From an uncultured Acetatifactor sp. (GTDB taxonomy: Bacteria > Bacillota > Clostridia > Lachnospirales > Lachnospiraceae): a stretch of 11,662 nucleotides of DNA. The stretch is from positions 1-11,662 of the forward strand of contig CAJUGT010000125.1 in the NCBI GenBank assembly GCA_910586435.1, read 5' to 3'. A model generated the notes under the pieces. It made no database searches and was not told the origin of the DNA. It saw nothing but the letters and a program-made list of their open reading frames with translations. Numbering within the stretch: the stretch's first letter is position 1; every line of letters begins with the position of its first letter. Shown piece by piece: positions 1-6,833 of the stretch. The translations under genes were made by a program, and so were the position numbers.

Positions 1-1277
1 GCGTTATCCACAACAAATTTGATTGCTTTCCTGATACACAGGTCTTCTTTCACCTGTTTTTCGCCCTCTTCGCCCAGAAGATCCTTCACCTCGTCAATTT
101 CCTTCTGGTAAGCTTCTGCCATTTTAGCAATTTCTTCCCCAAACTCTTCTTCCGTGACTTCTATTTTCTCTGCTTCTGCCACTGCCCCCATGACAAGTCT
201 GGTCTGAATATTCTTAAGCGCCTGGGGTTTCATCTGATCCAAAATCATCTGCGCTGTCATGCCCGTATACTGCATATACTGCTCCATGGAAATGCCCTGA
301 TAACGCATCCTCTGAGCATACTCCTGGGCCATCTGTCTCTGCTGAAACTCTACCATTGCGTCAGGAATCTCCATCTGGGCGTTTGCGACCACTGCGGCAA
401 TGGCAGCGCTTTCCTTCGCATGTTTCGCCTCTTCTTCTTTCCGTTCCGCAAGCTTCTTGCGAATCTCTTCCCTGTACTCTTCCACAGTATCGCTTTCCTC
501 GGAGACATCACCGACAAAATCTTCATCCAGTTCCGGCAGCTCCCTTTCCTGAAGCTTCTTCACCACACATTTAAAGACCACTTCCTTGCCCGCAATCTCT
601 TCCTCATGGTATTCTTCCGGGAATGTCAGATTAAGCTCCACTTCCTTGCCAATCTCGGCCCCTATGAGTCCTTCCTCAAAACCGGGGATAAACGCATGGG
701 AACCTATGGTGAGAGGATAATCTTCTCCCTTTCCTCCCTCAAAAGGAGTTCCATCCATAAAACCTTCATAATCTATTGTAGCAATATCGCCTTCCTTCAC
801 CGCCCTGTCAGTAACGTCCACGGTTCTGGCATTTTTTCCTCTTTCCCTGTCAATCTCGGAAGTCACTTCCTCCTCGCTCACTTCCGTGTCCACCTTGTCC
901 ACGGCAACTCCCTTATATTCTCCCAGGGTAACTTCCGGCTTCAAAGCCACCTCCGCCGTAAAGATAAATGGCTGTCCCGCTTCAAGCTGAACAACGGCAA
1001 TCTTGGGCGCGGAAACGATTTCTTCCGTACACTCCTCCAAGGCTGCGTCATATGCATCGGGAATCAAATCATTTGCGGCATCCTCATAAAACAGGTTCTT
1101 GCCGTACATCTGCTCCAGCATTTTTCTGGGCGCTTTGCCCTTACGGAAACCGGGAACGCTGATTTTGTTCTTGTTTTTCTGATATGCACCTTCAATAGCC
1201 TTTTCCAGCTCTTCAGCAGACACTTCGATGGTCAGCTTCGCCATATTTTTCTCTAATTTTTCTACCTGTAAGCTCAT
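1..1277 (-). CDS. tig: Trigger factor, ribosome-associated chaperone/prolyl isomerase (3' end outside window)
   Basis: The minus-strand frame is open from 1277 to the window edge, giving about 425 codons without a stop. The family is usually about 430 aa, so only a few residues are missing. Trigger factor docks at the ribosome exit tunnel and shields nascent chains. The N-terminal ribosome-binding signature GFRKGKAP is at residues 43-50. An FKBP-type PPIase domain follows at about residues 155-245, with the segments DYEGFMDGTPFEGG and IPGFEEGLIG. The rest is an acidic, helical chaperone domain, including a Met/Gln-rich stretch. The start at 1277 is preceded by AAGGAGG (1288-1294 on the complement) with 10-nt spacing. 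An internal Met at residue 12 is a weaker alternative. Transcription probably starts near 1381 from the promoter at 1388-1416, independently of the upstream operon. In related genomes clpP/clpX often follow, but that side is outside the window. Confidence 0.96.
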   Translation of the reverse strand, partial: MSLQVEKLEKNMAKLTIEVSAEELEKAIEGAYQKNKNKISVPGFRKGKAPRKMLEQMYGKNLFYEDAANDLIPDAYDAALEECTEEIVSAPKIAVVQLEAGQPFIFTAEVALKPEVTLGEYKGVAVDKVDTEVSEEEVTSEIDRERGKNARTVDVTDRAVKEGDIATIDYEGFMDGTPFEGGKGEDYPLTIGSHAFIPGFEEGLIGAEIGKEVELNLTFPEEYHEEEIAGKEVVFKCVVKKLQERELPELDEDFVGDVSEESDTVEEYREEIRKKLAERKEEEAKHAKESAAIAAVVANAQMEIPDAMVEFQQRQMAQEYAQRMRYQGISMEQYMQYTGMTAQMILDQMKPQALKNIQTRLVMGAVAEAEKIEVTEEEFGEEIAKMAEAYQKEIDEVKDLLGEEGEKQVKEDLCIRKAIKFVVDN

Positions 1278-1387
1278 TGCTACATTTCCTCCTTCAATCG
1301 TCTGCGCCTCGATGCCGTAGGCTGAATCTCATTCTCTCCGCTCCCCTATCTCACCCAATCAGCAGACATAATCACAGTCATTTTACG

Positions 1388-1416
1388 ATTATAACATATA
1401 AGCTATGAAATATCAA
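1388..1416 (-). promoter_or_regulatory. Sigma-A promoter of tig
   Basis: On the minus strand, TTGATA (complement of 1411-1416) is followed by a 17-nt spacer and TATAAT (complement of 1388-1393). This gives 5/6 and 6/6 matches at ideal spacing. The predicted transcript starts near 1381, leaving a leader of about 100 nt before tig. The -35 box lies only 28 bp past the stop of the TM1266-like gene, so tig has its own promoter although it is co-directional with that operon. Confidence 0.8.
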
Positions 1417-1443
1417 ATGTTTTTGGGACATTTCTTACTTTTC

Positions 1444-1698
1444 TTATTTTTGTTTTCCGGCATACAGACATTTGCTGCTCACACCGGGAATCATGCCCAG
1501 CTTTCCCGACAGGGCGCTGATAACCCTCTGAGGCGCGTCAATCACGATACTGATAATGTTAATCTGTTTTTCACGGTACGGAATCCCCATACGGCCGATG
1601 ATGCAATCGGCGTATTCGTGCAGCAGCCCGTTCACTCTTGGCACCGCCTCCGTTTTTTCCACCATTATGCCCAAAAGAACTACACGGGATTCTTCCAT
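1444..1698 (-). CDS. TM1266-family putative iron-only hydrogenase system regulator
   Basis: An 84-aa protein with the hallmarks of the TM1266 family. It has an N-terminal strand VVLLGIMVE, the central motif IIGRMGIPYREK (residues about 34-45), a hydrophobic strand INIISIVIDAP, and ISALSGKLG followed by a PGVSSK segment near the C-terminus. The family has a small ferredoxin-like/ACT-like fold and is encoded in [FeFe]-hydrogenase maturation loci, for example beside hydE/F/G in Thermotoga. Its molecular role is only putative. AAGGAG lies 6-7 nt before the ATG. It is the last gene of the operon with the fused ABC permease-ATPase, 61 bp downstream of that gene's stop. No hydrogenase genes are visible here, so the family assignment is firm but the regulatory target is unknown. 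Confidence 0.87.
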   Translation of the reverse strand: MEESRVVLLGIMVEKTEAVPRVNGLLHEYADCIIGRMGIPYREKQINIISIVIDAPQRVISALSGKLGMIPGVSSKCLYAGKQK

Positions 1699-1759
1699 TG
1701 TATGCTCCTTAACTATTTAAAATTTCCACAATTGGGTACTTGCCCTGACCGCCAACTTT

Positions 1760-3100
1760 TTATATATGTGTGGCTATGATGAGAATGCGGTTATTCTGCC
1801 GTCTTCTGATATATTCCTCCGCCCGCAGTCTCGTTTCGGCATCCATCCCCGTGTAAGGTTCATCTAACAGGATGTATTCCGCCTCTGACTCCATGGCACG
1901 CGCCAGAGCTACCCTGCGCTTCATTCCGCCGCTTAACTGGCCGCAGGGTTTATGGAGAGCCTCCTCATCCAGGAGCTGTCTCAGAGCTTCCTGCGCACGC
2001 TCTTTATCCCCGGTCACAAGTTCCACATTTTTCACTCCATCGTATTCTTCACAAAGTCTGTCTTCCTGAAACACCATGCCACACGCAAAGGAAGCTTCCA
2101 GCATTCCGCTGTCCGGCTCTGCCAGCCCCGCCAGAATCCGCAGCCAGGTAGTTTTGCCGCTGCCGGAGGGAGTTGTAAGATAATAAGTCTGTCCCGGGTG
2201 ATACATCGTACTCACATTGTACAACACTTTCTTCCCGTCATATGATTTTATAATGTCCCGGCACTTAATATATCCCACTGCCTTATGTGGCTGCTGTGTC
2301 TTGCAACCGGGCTCCCAGGCAAAAAAAGCCCCCGCAAGACCAAGGATACATTTCTCAGACAAAATGCTTAGGAGAACAATTACCGCCGTCCATGCAAACA
2401 CCCCCGCTGTATCCAGATATACTTTGGACAAATACATCCGTTCCCCAATGGAGTAATCGGGGGTGCCTATGACCTCTGCGGCAATTCCGGATTTCCAGCA
2501 CATTCCCAGAGAAATTCTCAGACTGCCATACAAAAAAGGCCGCAGCGCCGGGCGATAAATATAAAAAAAGCGATTCCAAAAGGGCATACGAAATACTTTT
2601 GCCATCTCAAGAAGACGCCTGTCCGTGCTTTTGAGTCCTTCTAAGATATTGATATAAATATTGGGCAGCACCACCAGAAAAGAAATTGCCACCGCCAGGA
2701 AAGAAGACCCCCACCATATTAAAAGCAACACGACAAAAGACGCCACAGGGATGGCCTTCACCAGGTTCAGCACAGGCGCCAGCACTTCCTCCAGCAGGGG
2801 AAAACGCCAGCTTCCCATGGCCAGCAGCATTGCGGTCACAAATCCAAGAAAAAACCCTGCCCCGATACGCATAAGAGAGCCGGCCACCACCAGATAAAAC
2901 CCTCCCTCTCCCCACATAGCTGTCATCGTCCGCAAAGTTTCCGCCGGGTCTGCCAGCAATATTTTATTATTCACTGCCACTGCAAGGCCATACCAAAGAG
3001 CCAGCCAGAATAGCAGAATGACAAACTTCCTTATTTTATTCTTCCGCTCCATACCCCTATGTTCGATAGCGTTTCCTCCACATTCGGAATCCATAATCAT
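1760..3100 (-). CDS. Fused ABC transporter permease-ATPase (SsuC/TauC-type permease + short ATPase)
   Basis: One 446-aa polypeptide carries both transporter parts. Residues about 24-260 form a BPD-type inner-membrane permease with several hydrophobic segments. Its cytoplasmic coupling loop runs from about 150 to 185 (NILEGLKSTDRRLLEMAKVF). Residues about 275-446 form an ABC ATPase. Walker A is TPSGSGKT (310-317), with Thr310 where Gly is usual. The Q-loop Gln is 345, the signature LSGGM is 389-393, Walker B YILLDEP is 409-415 and the H-loop His is 445. The protein ends at residue 446, so everything normally found after the H-loop is absent. In the same frame a further 16 codons follow the TAA at 1762-1760 and end at 1709. 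The start is uncertain. The Met at 3100 is 6 bp after the upstream stop and has no clear SD, Met17 (3052) is an alternative, and a GGAGG lies between them. It probably works with the lipoprotein encoded just upstream. The substrate is unknown. Confidence 0.88.
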   Translation of the reverse strand: MIMDSECGGNAIEHRGMERKNKIRKFVILLFWLALWYGLAVAVNNKILLADPAETLRTMTAMWGEGGFYLVVAGSLMRIGAGFFLGFVTAMLLAMGSWRFPLLEEVLAPVLNLVKAIPVASFVVLLLIWWGSSFLAVAISFLVVLPNIYINILEGLKSTDRRLLEMAKVFRMPFWNRFFYIYRPALRPFLYGSLRISLGMCWKSGIAAEVIGTPDYSIGERMYLSKVYLDTAGVFAWTAVIVLLSILSEKCILGLAGAFFAWEPGCKTQQPHKAVGYIKCRDIIKSYDGKKVLYNVSTMYHPGQTYYLTTPSGSGKTTWLRILAGLAEPDSGMLEASFACGMVFQEDRLCEEYDGVKNVELVTGDKERAQEALRQLLDEEALHKPCGQLSGGMKRRVALARAMESEAEYILLDEPYTGMDAETRLRAEEYIRRRQNNRILIIATHI

Positions 3101-3106
3101 ACTTGG

Positions 3107-4117
3107 TTATGGAATATAATAGAAATCTTCTCCCGGCACCGAACCGCCAGTCAGTTCGGCCTTGAAATCAGCCAGCAATGCCAGATACTGCCGCAATGCC
3201 TGTCTCATCTCTTCCCCTGTGACACAGGTAATGTTACATAGCGGGATTGCTTTCTGCGCTATGGGTTCCTTGGCCACAATTCCGGCCTTCACAGCCAGCG
3301 AGGCGCCTGTGCTTACATCCTGGTTAATCCCCTCCGTACTCTCCCTGTGTTCTTCCAGAAACGCCTTCACCACATCTTCATGCTCCTCCAGAAATTCCTT
3401 TCTCACAATGGTAACTCCTGTTACCATACCGCTTCCATCCTGAACTTTCTTCCATTCTTCATTGATATCCAACACTACTTTTAATTCCTCATTCTGCGCC
3501 AGTGCCGCTGTCACAAAAGGCTGGGGCAAAAGGCCCACTGCGCCCGAATCCTGTGCCAGCACTGCCGCCACTTCCGCAGCCTCGGATTTGAATTCCAAAG
3601 TGTAATCCCCTTCCGCAAACCCGTTTTTCTGCAAAAGATACCTCAAAGAAGCTTCCGGTGTGGTACCTTTTCCGGTAAGGTAAATGGTCTTCCCCCGCAA
3701 ATCGGCCACATCTGTGATTTCCGTAGTTCCGGTCACAAGATATAATACCCCCAGAGTATTAATATCTATTACCGCCACTCCCCCTTCTGTCTTATGGTAA
3801 AGCGCCGCTGCCACATTTGCCGGAACCAGCGCTATGTCCAGCTCCCCTTTTACCATCAGCGGCAACAGTTCATCCGCTCCTGTCACCATCTGAAATTCAT
3901 ATCCATGGGCTGTCTCTCCCTGCCGGGCCTTCTCCATGAGGAACAAAATCCCCATGGAAGTGGGGCCCTTTAATGAACCCACCCGAACATTGACCGTCTC
4001 CTGTTTTCCGCATCCCACTGATAGTACTGCGCACAGAAACACTGCGCATGCCGCCAGCACCGCTGATTTAAGGGCGTTTTTCCCCCTTCTTTTCTCTACA
4101 TCTCTTTTCACTTTCAT
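3107..4117 (-). CDS. ABC transporter substrate-binding lipoprotein (NMT1/THI5-like, SsuA/TauA fold)
   Basis: A 336-aa protein that starts with a basic region and a hydrophobic signal peptide ending in the lipobox LSVGC (Cys36), so it is predicted to be anchored to the outer face of the membrane. The mature part begins with VRVGSLKGPTSMGI, typical of the NMT1/THI5-like class of periplasmic-binding folds. It continues with GELDIALVPANVAAALY and DLRGKTIYLTGKGTTPEASLRYLL, the hinge and ligand-cleft segments of this class. It is the first gene of the operon, and the fused permease-ATPase starts 6 bp after its stop. GAGGGAAA precedes the ATG with short spacing. This class binds thiamine precursors, sulfonates, nitrate and related ligands. 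Nothing here fixes the ligand, although the downstream TM1266-like gene suggests an anaerobic redox role. Confidence 0.9.
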   Translation of the reverse strand: MKVKRDVEKRRGKNALKSAVLAACAVFLCAVLSVGCGKQETVNVRVGSLKGPTSMGILFLMEKARQGETAHGYEFQMVTGADELLPLMVKGELDIALVPANVAAALYHKTEGGVAVIDINTLGVLYLVTGTTEITDVADLRGKTIYLTGKGTTPEASLRYLLQKNGFAEGDYTLEFKSEAAEVAAVLAQDSGAVGLLPQPFVTAALAQNEELKVVLDINEEWKKVQDGSGMVTGVTIVRKEFLEEHEDVVKAFLEEHRESTEGINQDVSTGASLAVKAGIVAKEPIAQKAIPLCNITCVTGEEMRQALRQYLALLADFKAELTGGSVPGEDFYYIP

Positions 4118-4451
4118 TTTCCCTCATTTCCGCACCCACAGCACATACTCCGTTTCCATAGCGTATGCTCACGCTCTAGCTTCCCATGCTCTGTTGAATA
4201 CACAGACATTTTCGTCCATCTATTCACAGAAATCTCCCACGGCATCGAAATTCCGTATATGCCGGCGCTGTGTAATGTAATTTAATTCACTTACCAACAT
4301 GGGCACACAAAAAAGGCCCTTACCGCTCAGATCTCATCTTCGCAAGTCAGAATCAGAATGTGCGATTCCGGTCAGCAAACGCTTTCCTGTCTCGCAGCCA
4401 TATCCCGTTATGAATACCAAACCATATTTTCAGAAGAAACAGGTCATCGGG
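4118..4451 (-). other. Gene-free leader upstream of the ABC operon with candidate hairpins
   Basis: This 334-bp gap between the Imm1-like gene and the substrate-binding lipoprotein holds no convincing gene. Two short inverted repeats are visible. CGGCAT/ATGCCG spans 4240-4264 (6-bp stem). AGCGT/ACGCT spans 4160-4175 (5-bp stem). The second competes with an alternative pairing of GTATGCT (4163-4169) to AGCACATAC (4140-4148, 2-nt bulge). Mutually exclusive stems close to the start codon could form a regulated leader, but I do not recognise any known riboswitch core. No convincing -35/-10 pair or terminator with a U-run was found. Confidence 0.4.
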
Positions 4452-4853
4452 CTACTCTTCATAGTCAATAATTTCATACATGTCAATCCATTCCACACAA
4501 TCCGGCACTTTCTGTTCTTCCACAAAATACCTTAGTATCTTATATGCCTCTTCCCGGCTCACAAATGAGCATACGGGCACAATAAAGGGTTCTCCGCCAA
4601 CATAGTGTTCTACCGTGTCAGTTTCGGTCTCTTCGCTGACAGGAACCAGATAATCAGGATGCCGCATAATAAAAAATCCATGGGATTCCATATAGAAGAA
4701 TACCAATGCCTCCTCGCATTCGTCCGTTTCAAAGGAAGAATCCCCGCTGCCCTGTTCCCAATATGCCTCATCTTTTCCAAAAACGATTTCCCTGAGAAAA
4801 TTGTCATCAGGATTTTCCACTGTTTCACCCAAAGGTCCATAAAATTTTATCAT
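4452..4853 (-). CDS. Small acidic protein resembling Imm1-type immunity protein
   Basis: A 133-aa acidic protein with no signal peptide or membrane segment. Its C-terminal half reads as a strand (EPFIVPVCSFV), then a helix (SREEAYKILRYFVEEQKVP), then VEWID. This pattern of a polar strand, a helix ending in F-x-E-x-x-x-x-P, and a terminal x-x-W resembles the Imm1 family, whose members neutralise polymorphic or contact-dependent toxins. The resemblance is by pattern only. AGGAG lies 6 nt before the ATG and directly abuts the end of the repeat unit at 4864. No toxin gene is adjacent: the neighbours are the repeat cluster plus asparaginase on one side and the ABC operon leader on the other. If the family call is right, it is an orphan immunity gene. 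Otherwise it is a conserved hypothetical protein. Confidence 0.8.
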   Translation of the reverse strand: MIKFYGPLGETVENPDDNFLREIVFGKDEAYWEQGSGDSSFETDECEEALVFFYMESHGFFIMRHPDYLVPVSEETETDTVEHYVGGEPFIVPVCSFVSREEAYKILRYFVEEQKVPDCVEWIDMYEIIDYEE

Positions 4854-4863
4854 TTTTTTCTCC

Positions 4864-4993
4864 TATTCCAGTACCGTCTCTACACTTCGGTGCCCAATCC
4901 ATGGAAGGAAATTTCATCTGTAAGAACTCAGCTGAATTTTCCTTCCATGTGTCTGAAAGACACATTGCGCCCCCGTTCCGAGACTGTTTTTAA
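4864..4993 (-). repeat. Structured repeat, cluster A unit 1 (130 bp)
   Basis: Plus-strand left end is TATTCCAGTACCGTCTCT and right end is CCGTTCCGAGACTGTTTTTA. It is a near-identical copy of the unit at 5041-5170, differing at one base (ATTGCG against ATGGCG). Internal structure consists of a CACTTCGGTG mini-hairpin (4883-4892), a long arm pairing 4901-4916 with 4933-4948 (15 of 16 bp, 16-nt loop), and GTGTCT-GAA-AGACAC (4949-4963). GTCTC near one end and GAGAC near the other can close the whole unit. The left edge abuts the AGGAG of the Imm1-like gene. Confidence 0.9.
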
Positions 4994-5040
4994 TATTCCA
5001 GTTCCCGCTTGCGGGAACTTGTTCCGGTCTCTCCACTTCG
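4994..5040 (-). repeat. Short degenerate repeat unit between the two full copies (47 bp)
   Basis: This begins with the same TATTCCAG as the full units and ends GTCTCTCCACTTCG, matching their left-end module up to the tetraloop hairpin, where it stops. An 18-bp perfect palindrome (GTTCCCGC and GCGGGAAC, 5001-5018) lies between the two parts, replacing the usual TACC. It therefore looks like a truncated unit joined to the next one. Confidence 0.75.
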
Positions 5041-5170
5041 TATTCCAGTACCGTCTCTACACTTCGGTGCCCAATCCATGGAAGGAAATTTCATCTGTAA
5101 GAACTCAGCTGAATTTTCCTTCCATGTGTCTGAAAGACACATGGCGCCCCCGTTCCGAGACTGTTTTTAA
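5041..5170 (-). repeat. Structured repeat, cluster A unit 3 (130 bp)
   Basis: Second full copy in cluster A, 129/130 identical to 4864-4993. The long arm pairs 5078-5093 with 5110-5125 with a single T-T mismatch, and the short hairpin is 5126-5140. The right end (CTGTTTTTAA) runs into the stop codon of the asparaginase, which occupies 5167-5169. Confidence 0.9.
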
Positions 5171-6222
5171 ATTTCCTCTTGACATTTCTTATCTGGACTG
5201 TCCATCTCCTCCTGAAGCAACACATCATGATTGATTGTCTCATAAAACAGACTGCGAAACTGCTTCGCATCCTCACATTGCCCCAAAGCCCACATCACCT
5301 TTGTCACTGTGGCTTCCAATGTCATATCATATGCCTCCATCAGGTGAAAGTCTTCCTTGATCACCTTTCCCACCTGATAGACTTCCATATCACTTCCCTC
5401 ATGTGTCACCTGTGTCGCCATCATGACAATTTTTCCCGCATCCGTCCAGCGACGTATCTCCGAATAAAAAGACACTTTCCCATATGCCGGCAGCCCTCCG
5501 ACCCCAAAGGCTTCTATTATGACTGCGTCGTAATAAGGAAACAGGCGGCCAAGCACCGTCCCATCCATCCCCGGAACCAATTTCAGCAGCAAAATATTTT
5601 CATTCAAACGATGGTAAAAAGTCAGTGGTTTTGCCAAGCGGTCCTTGTCGTCAATATAAAATACAATCCTGCCGTCATACAATGCAGCCACATTGGGAAA
5701 ATTGATGCTTGAAAAAGCGTTATAACTTTTGGAACGCTCTTTTTTCGCCCTGGTTCCGGCAATGACATTCCCCCCAAAGACAATATTCACCCCATGGGCA
5801 CGATGGTCCGAAGCAAAACGCAGACTGTCCTGAAGATTCGTCCTGGCATCTGTCACAGGCAGATTAATGGGCTTCTGGGACCCTGTGATGACAATGGGCT
5901 TTGGACTGTTCTGTATCAGATAGGACAATGCTGCCGCCGTAAATGCCATGGTATCCGTGCCATGGCAAATGACAAATCCGTCATACTCCGCATATCGCTC
6001 TTGAATAAGTCCCGTCAGTTTCAGCCAGTGTTTTGCGTAAATGTTGGTGCTGTCCAGCCCAAAGGGCTGTGTCACCTCTACGTCACAGTATTCCTGATGC
6101 CCTTCCACATATCGCAGAAGATCCTCTGCGGCAATCTTTGGCACAAGCCCTTCTTCCGTATAACAGGATGCAATGGTACCCCCTGTGGCAATCAATAGTA
6201 TTCTCTTCCTGTTCCTTTTCAT
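5167..6222 (-). CDS. ansA: Type I L-asparaginase
   Basis: A 351-aa cytoplasmic-type asparaginase hydrolysing L-asparagine to aspartate and ammonia. There is no signal peptide. The first active-site motif TGGTIAS is at residues 13-19 (nucleophile Thr16). The second, HGTDTM, is at 87-92 (Thr89, Asp90). The GTRAKK stretch at 156-161 holds the usual catalytic Lys position, before NAFSS. FGVGGLP and TQVTHEGSDMEVYQVG in the C-terminal half match the AnsA group. The ATG overlaps the TGA of the upstream acetyltransferase by 4 bp, and AAGGA lies 7 nt upstream, inside that gene, so translation is probably coupled. The natural family end appears to be near FYETINHDVLL. The final residues SPDKKCQEEI are encoded by sequence shared with the second repeat cluster, so the tail is probably repeat-derived. 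Confidence 0.93.
   Translation of the reverse strand: MKRNRKRILLIATGGTIASCYTEEGLVPKIAAEDLLRYVEGHQEYCDVEVTQPFGLDSTNIYAKHWLKLTGLIQERYAEYDGFVICHGTDTMAFTAAALSYLIQNSPKPIVITGSQKPINLPVTDARTNLQDSLRFASDHRAHGVNIVFGGNVIAGTRAKKERSKSYNAFSSINFPNVAALYDGRIVFYIDDKDRLAKPLTFYHRLNENILLLKLVPGMDGTVLGRLFPYYDAVIIEAFGVGGLPAYGKVSFYSEIRRWTDAGKIVMMATQVTHEGSDMEVYQVGKVIKEDFHLMEAYDMTLEATVTKVMWALGQCEDAKQFRSLFYETINHDVLLQEEMDSPDKKCQEEI
5171..5199 (-). repeat. Shared repeat flank, cluster A, coding for the asparaginase C-terminus
   Basis: These 29 bp, ATTTCCTCTTGACATTTCT onward to CTGGACT, match 9827-9855 at 27 of 29 positions. They continue the repeat unit on the outer side of each cluster. Here they lie inside the asparaginase reading frame and encode its last residues, SPDKKCQEEI. 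Confidence 0.8.
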
Positions 6223-6668
6223 GACATTTCCTTCGTCATCTCATAATAAGGTGAAATCCGATACCCGTTCTTTTGATAAGCCTCAATGGCAGCTTCATTT
6301 TCTTCCTCCACTTCCAGCTTAAATCGGACAGCCTTTCCTTTGTATTCCTCTTCCAGAAAAGCGAAAAACTGTGACCCCAGCCCCCGACGCCTAAACTCCG
6401 GCTTCATATACAAATCCTCAACCCAGACACACACTCCCCCATACTCCGTGGTATACCCCTTTGCCACCATGGCATACCCGGCAATCTCGCCCTCTTCCTC
6501 AAAGACGTATCCCTCAATAAAAGGCATGTCTCCCAGGCAGTCCTCAATATCCTGCCGCAATATTTCATCCGAAGCTTTGTGCAATACTGCCGGGGAAGCA
6601 TAGAAAACCCTCATCATCCCGAGCACTTCTTCAAAATCTCCTCTTTCGATTGACCTGATTGTAAACAT
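6219..6668 (-). CDS. GNAT family N-acetyltransferase
   Basis: A 149-aa single-domain GNAT protein. It starts with FTIRSIERGDFEEVLGMM, a typical GNAT first strand and helix. The central strand reads EIAGYAMVAKG, followed by VWVEDLYMKPEFRRRGLGSQFF. This contains the acetyl-CoA pyrophosphate-binding motif R-R-G-L-G (about residues 93-98). AIEAYQKNGYRISPYYEMTKEM is the typical GNAT C-terminal helix and strand. The acceptor substrate cannot be told from sequence. It is the first gene of a two-gene operon and overlaps the asparaginase start by 4 bp. A GGAG-rich SD precedes the ATG, and the promoter is at 6727-6755. Confidence 0.9.
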   Translation of the reverse strand: MFTIRSIERGDFEEVLGMMRVFYASPAVLHKASDEILRQDIEDCLGDMPFIEGYVFEEEGEIAGYAMVAKGYTTEYGGVCVWVEDLYMKPEFRRRGLGSQFFAFLEEEYKGKAVRFKLEVEEENEAAIEAYQKNGYRISPYYEMTKEMS

Positions 6669-6726
6669 TCTCCGCTCCTGTTCAGATTCTTTTTTGCGTG
6701 AGTTTGACCTACTGACTTACAACACC

Positions 6727-6755
6727 ATTATACATCAATGCGTCATTTCTGTCAT
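6727..6755 (-). promoter_or_regulatory. Sigma-A promoter of the acetyltransferase-asparaginase operon
   Basis: On the minus strand, ATGACA (complement of 6750-6755), a 17-nt spacer and TATAAT (complement of 6727-6732). Matches are 5/6 and 6/6. It lies between the oleate hydratase terminator and the acetyltransferase start, giving a leader of about 50 nt. Confidence 0.78.
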
Positions 6756-6790
6756 TGCCTTTTTATCCTTTATTTCCACTTTTTATTCTC

Positions 6791-6821
6791 AAAACAGAGC
6801 AGCCCCAACAGAGGCTGCTCT
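6791..6821 (-). terminator. Intrinsic terminator of the oleate hydratase gene
   Basis: A perfect 9-bp inverted repeat, AGAGCAGCC (6796-6804) and GGCTGCTCT (6813-6821), with an 8-nt loop, is followed on the minus strand by GTTTTG. It begins 13 bp past the oleate hydratase stop. Confidence 0.85.
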
Positions 6822-6833
6822 ATGCCAAAGACA

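Noticed and set aside
420..1256. A long plus-strand frame opposite trigger factor
   Set aside because: It mirrors a well-supported tig coding region, has no ribosome binding site and resembles no protein family.
1415..1433. AAATGT/ACATTT hairpin after the TM1266-like gene as a terminator
   Set aside because: It is a 6-bp AT-rich stem without a U-run and overlaps the tig -35 box.
4118..4300. TPP riboswitch upstream of a THI5-like transporter
   Set aside because: The conserved TPP elements (CTGAGA and the second ACC/GGA module) are not present on the transcribed strand.
4864..5170. CRISPR-like array
   Set aside because: Units are long, self-complementary and directly abutting, with no spacers and no cas genes.
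5178..5205. TTGACA on the plus strand in both repeat flanks as a -35 box
   Set aside because: No -10 hexamer follows at 16-18 nt in either copy, and no plus-strand gene lies downstream.
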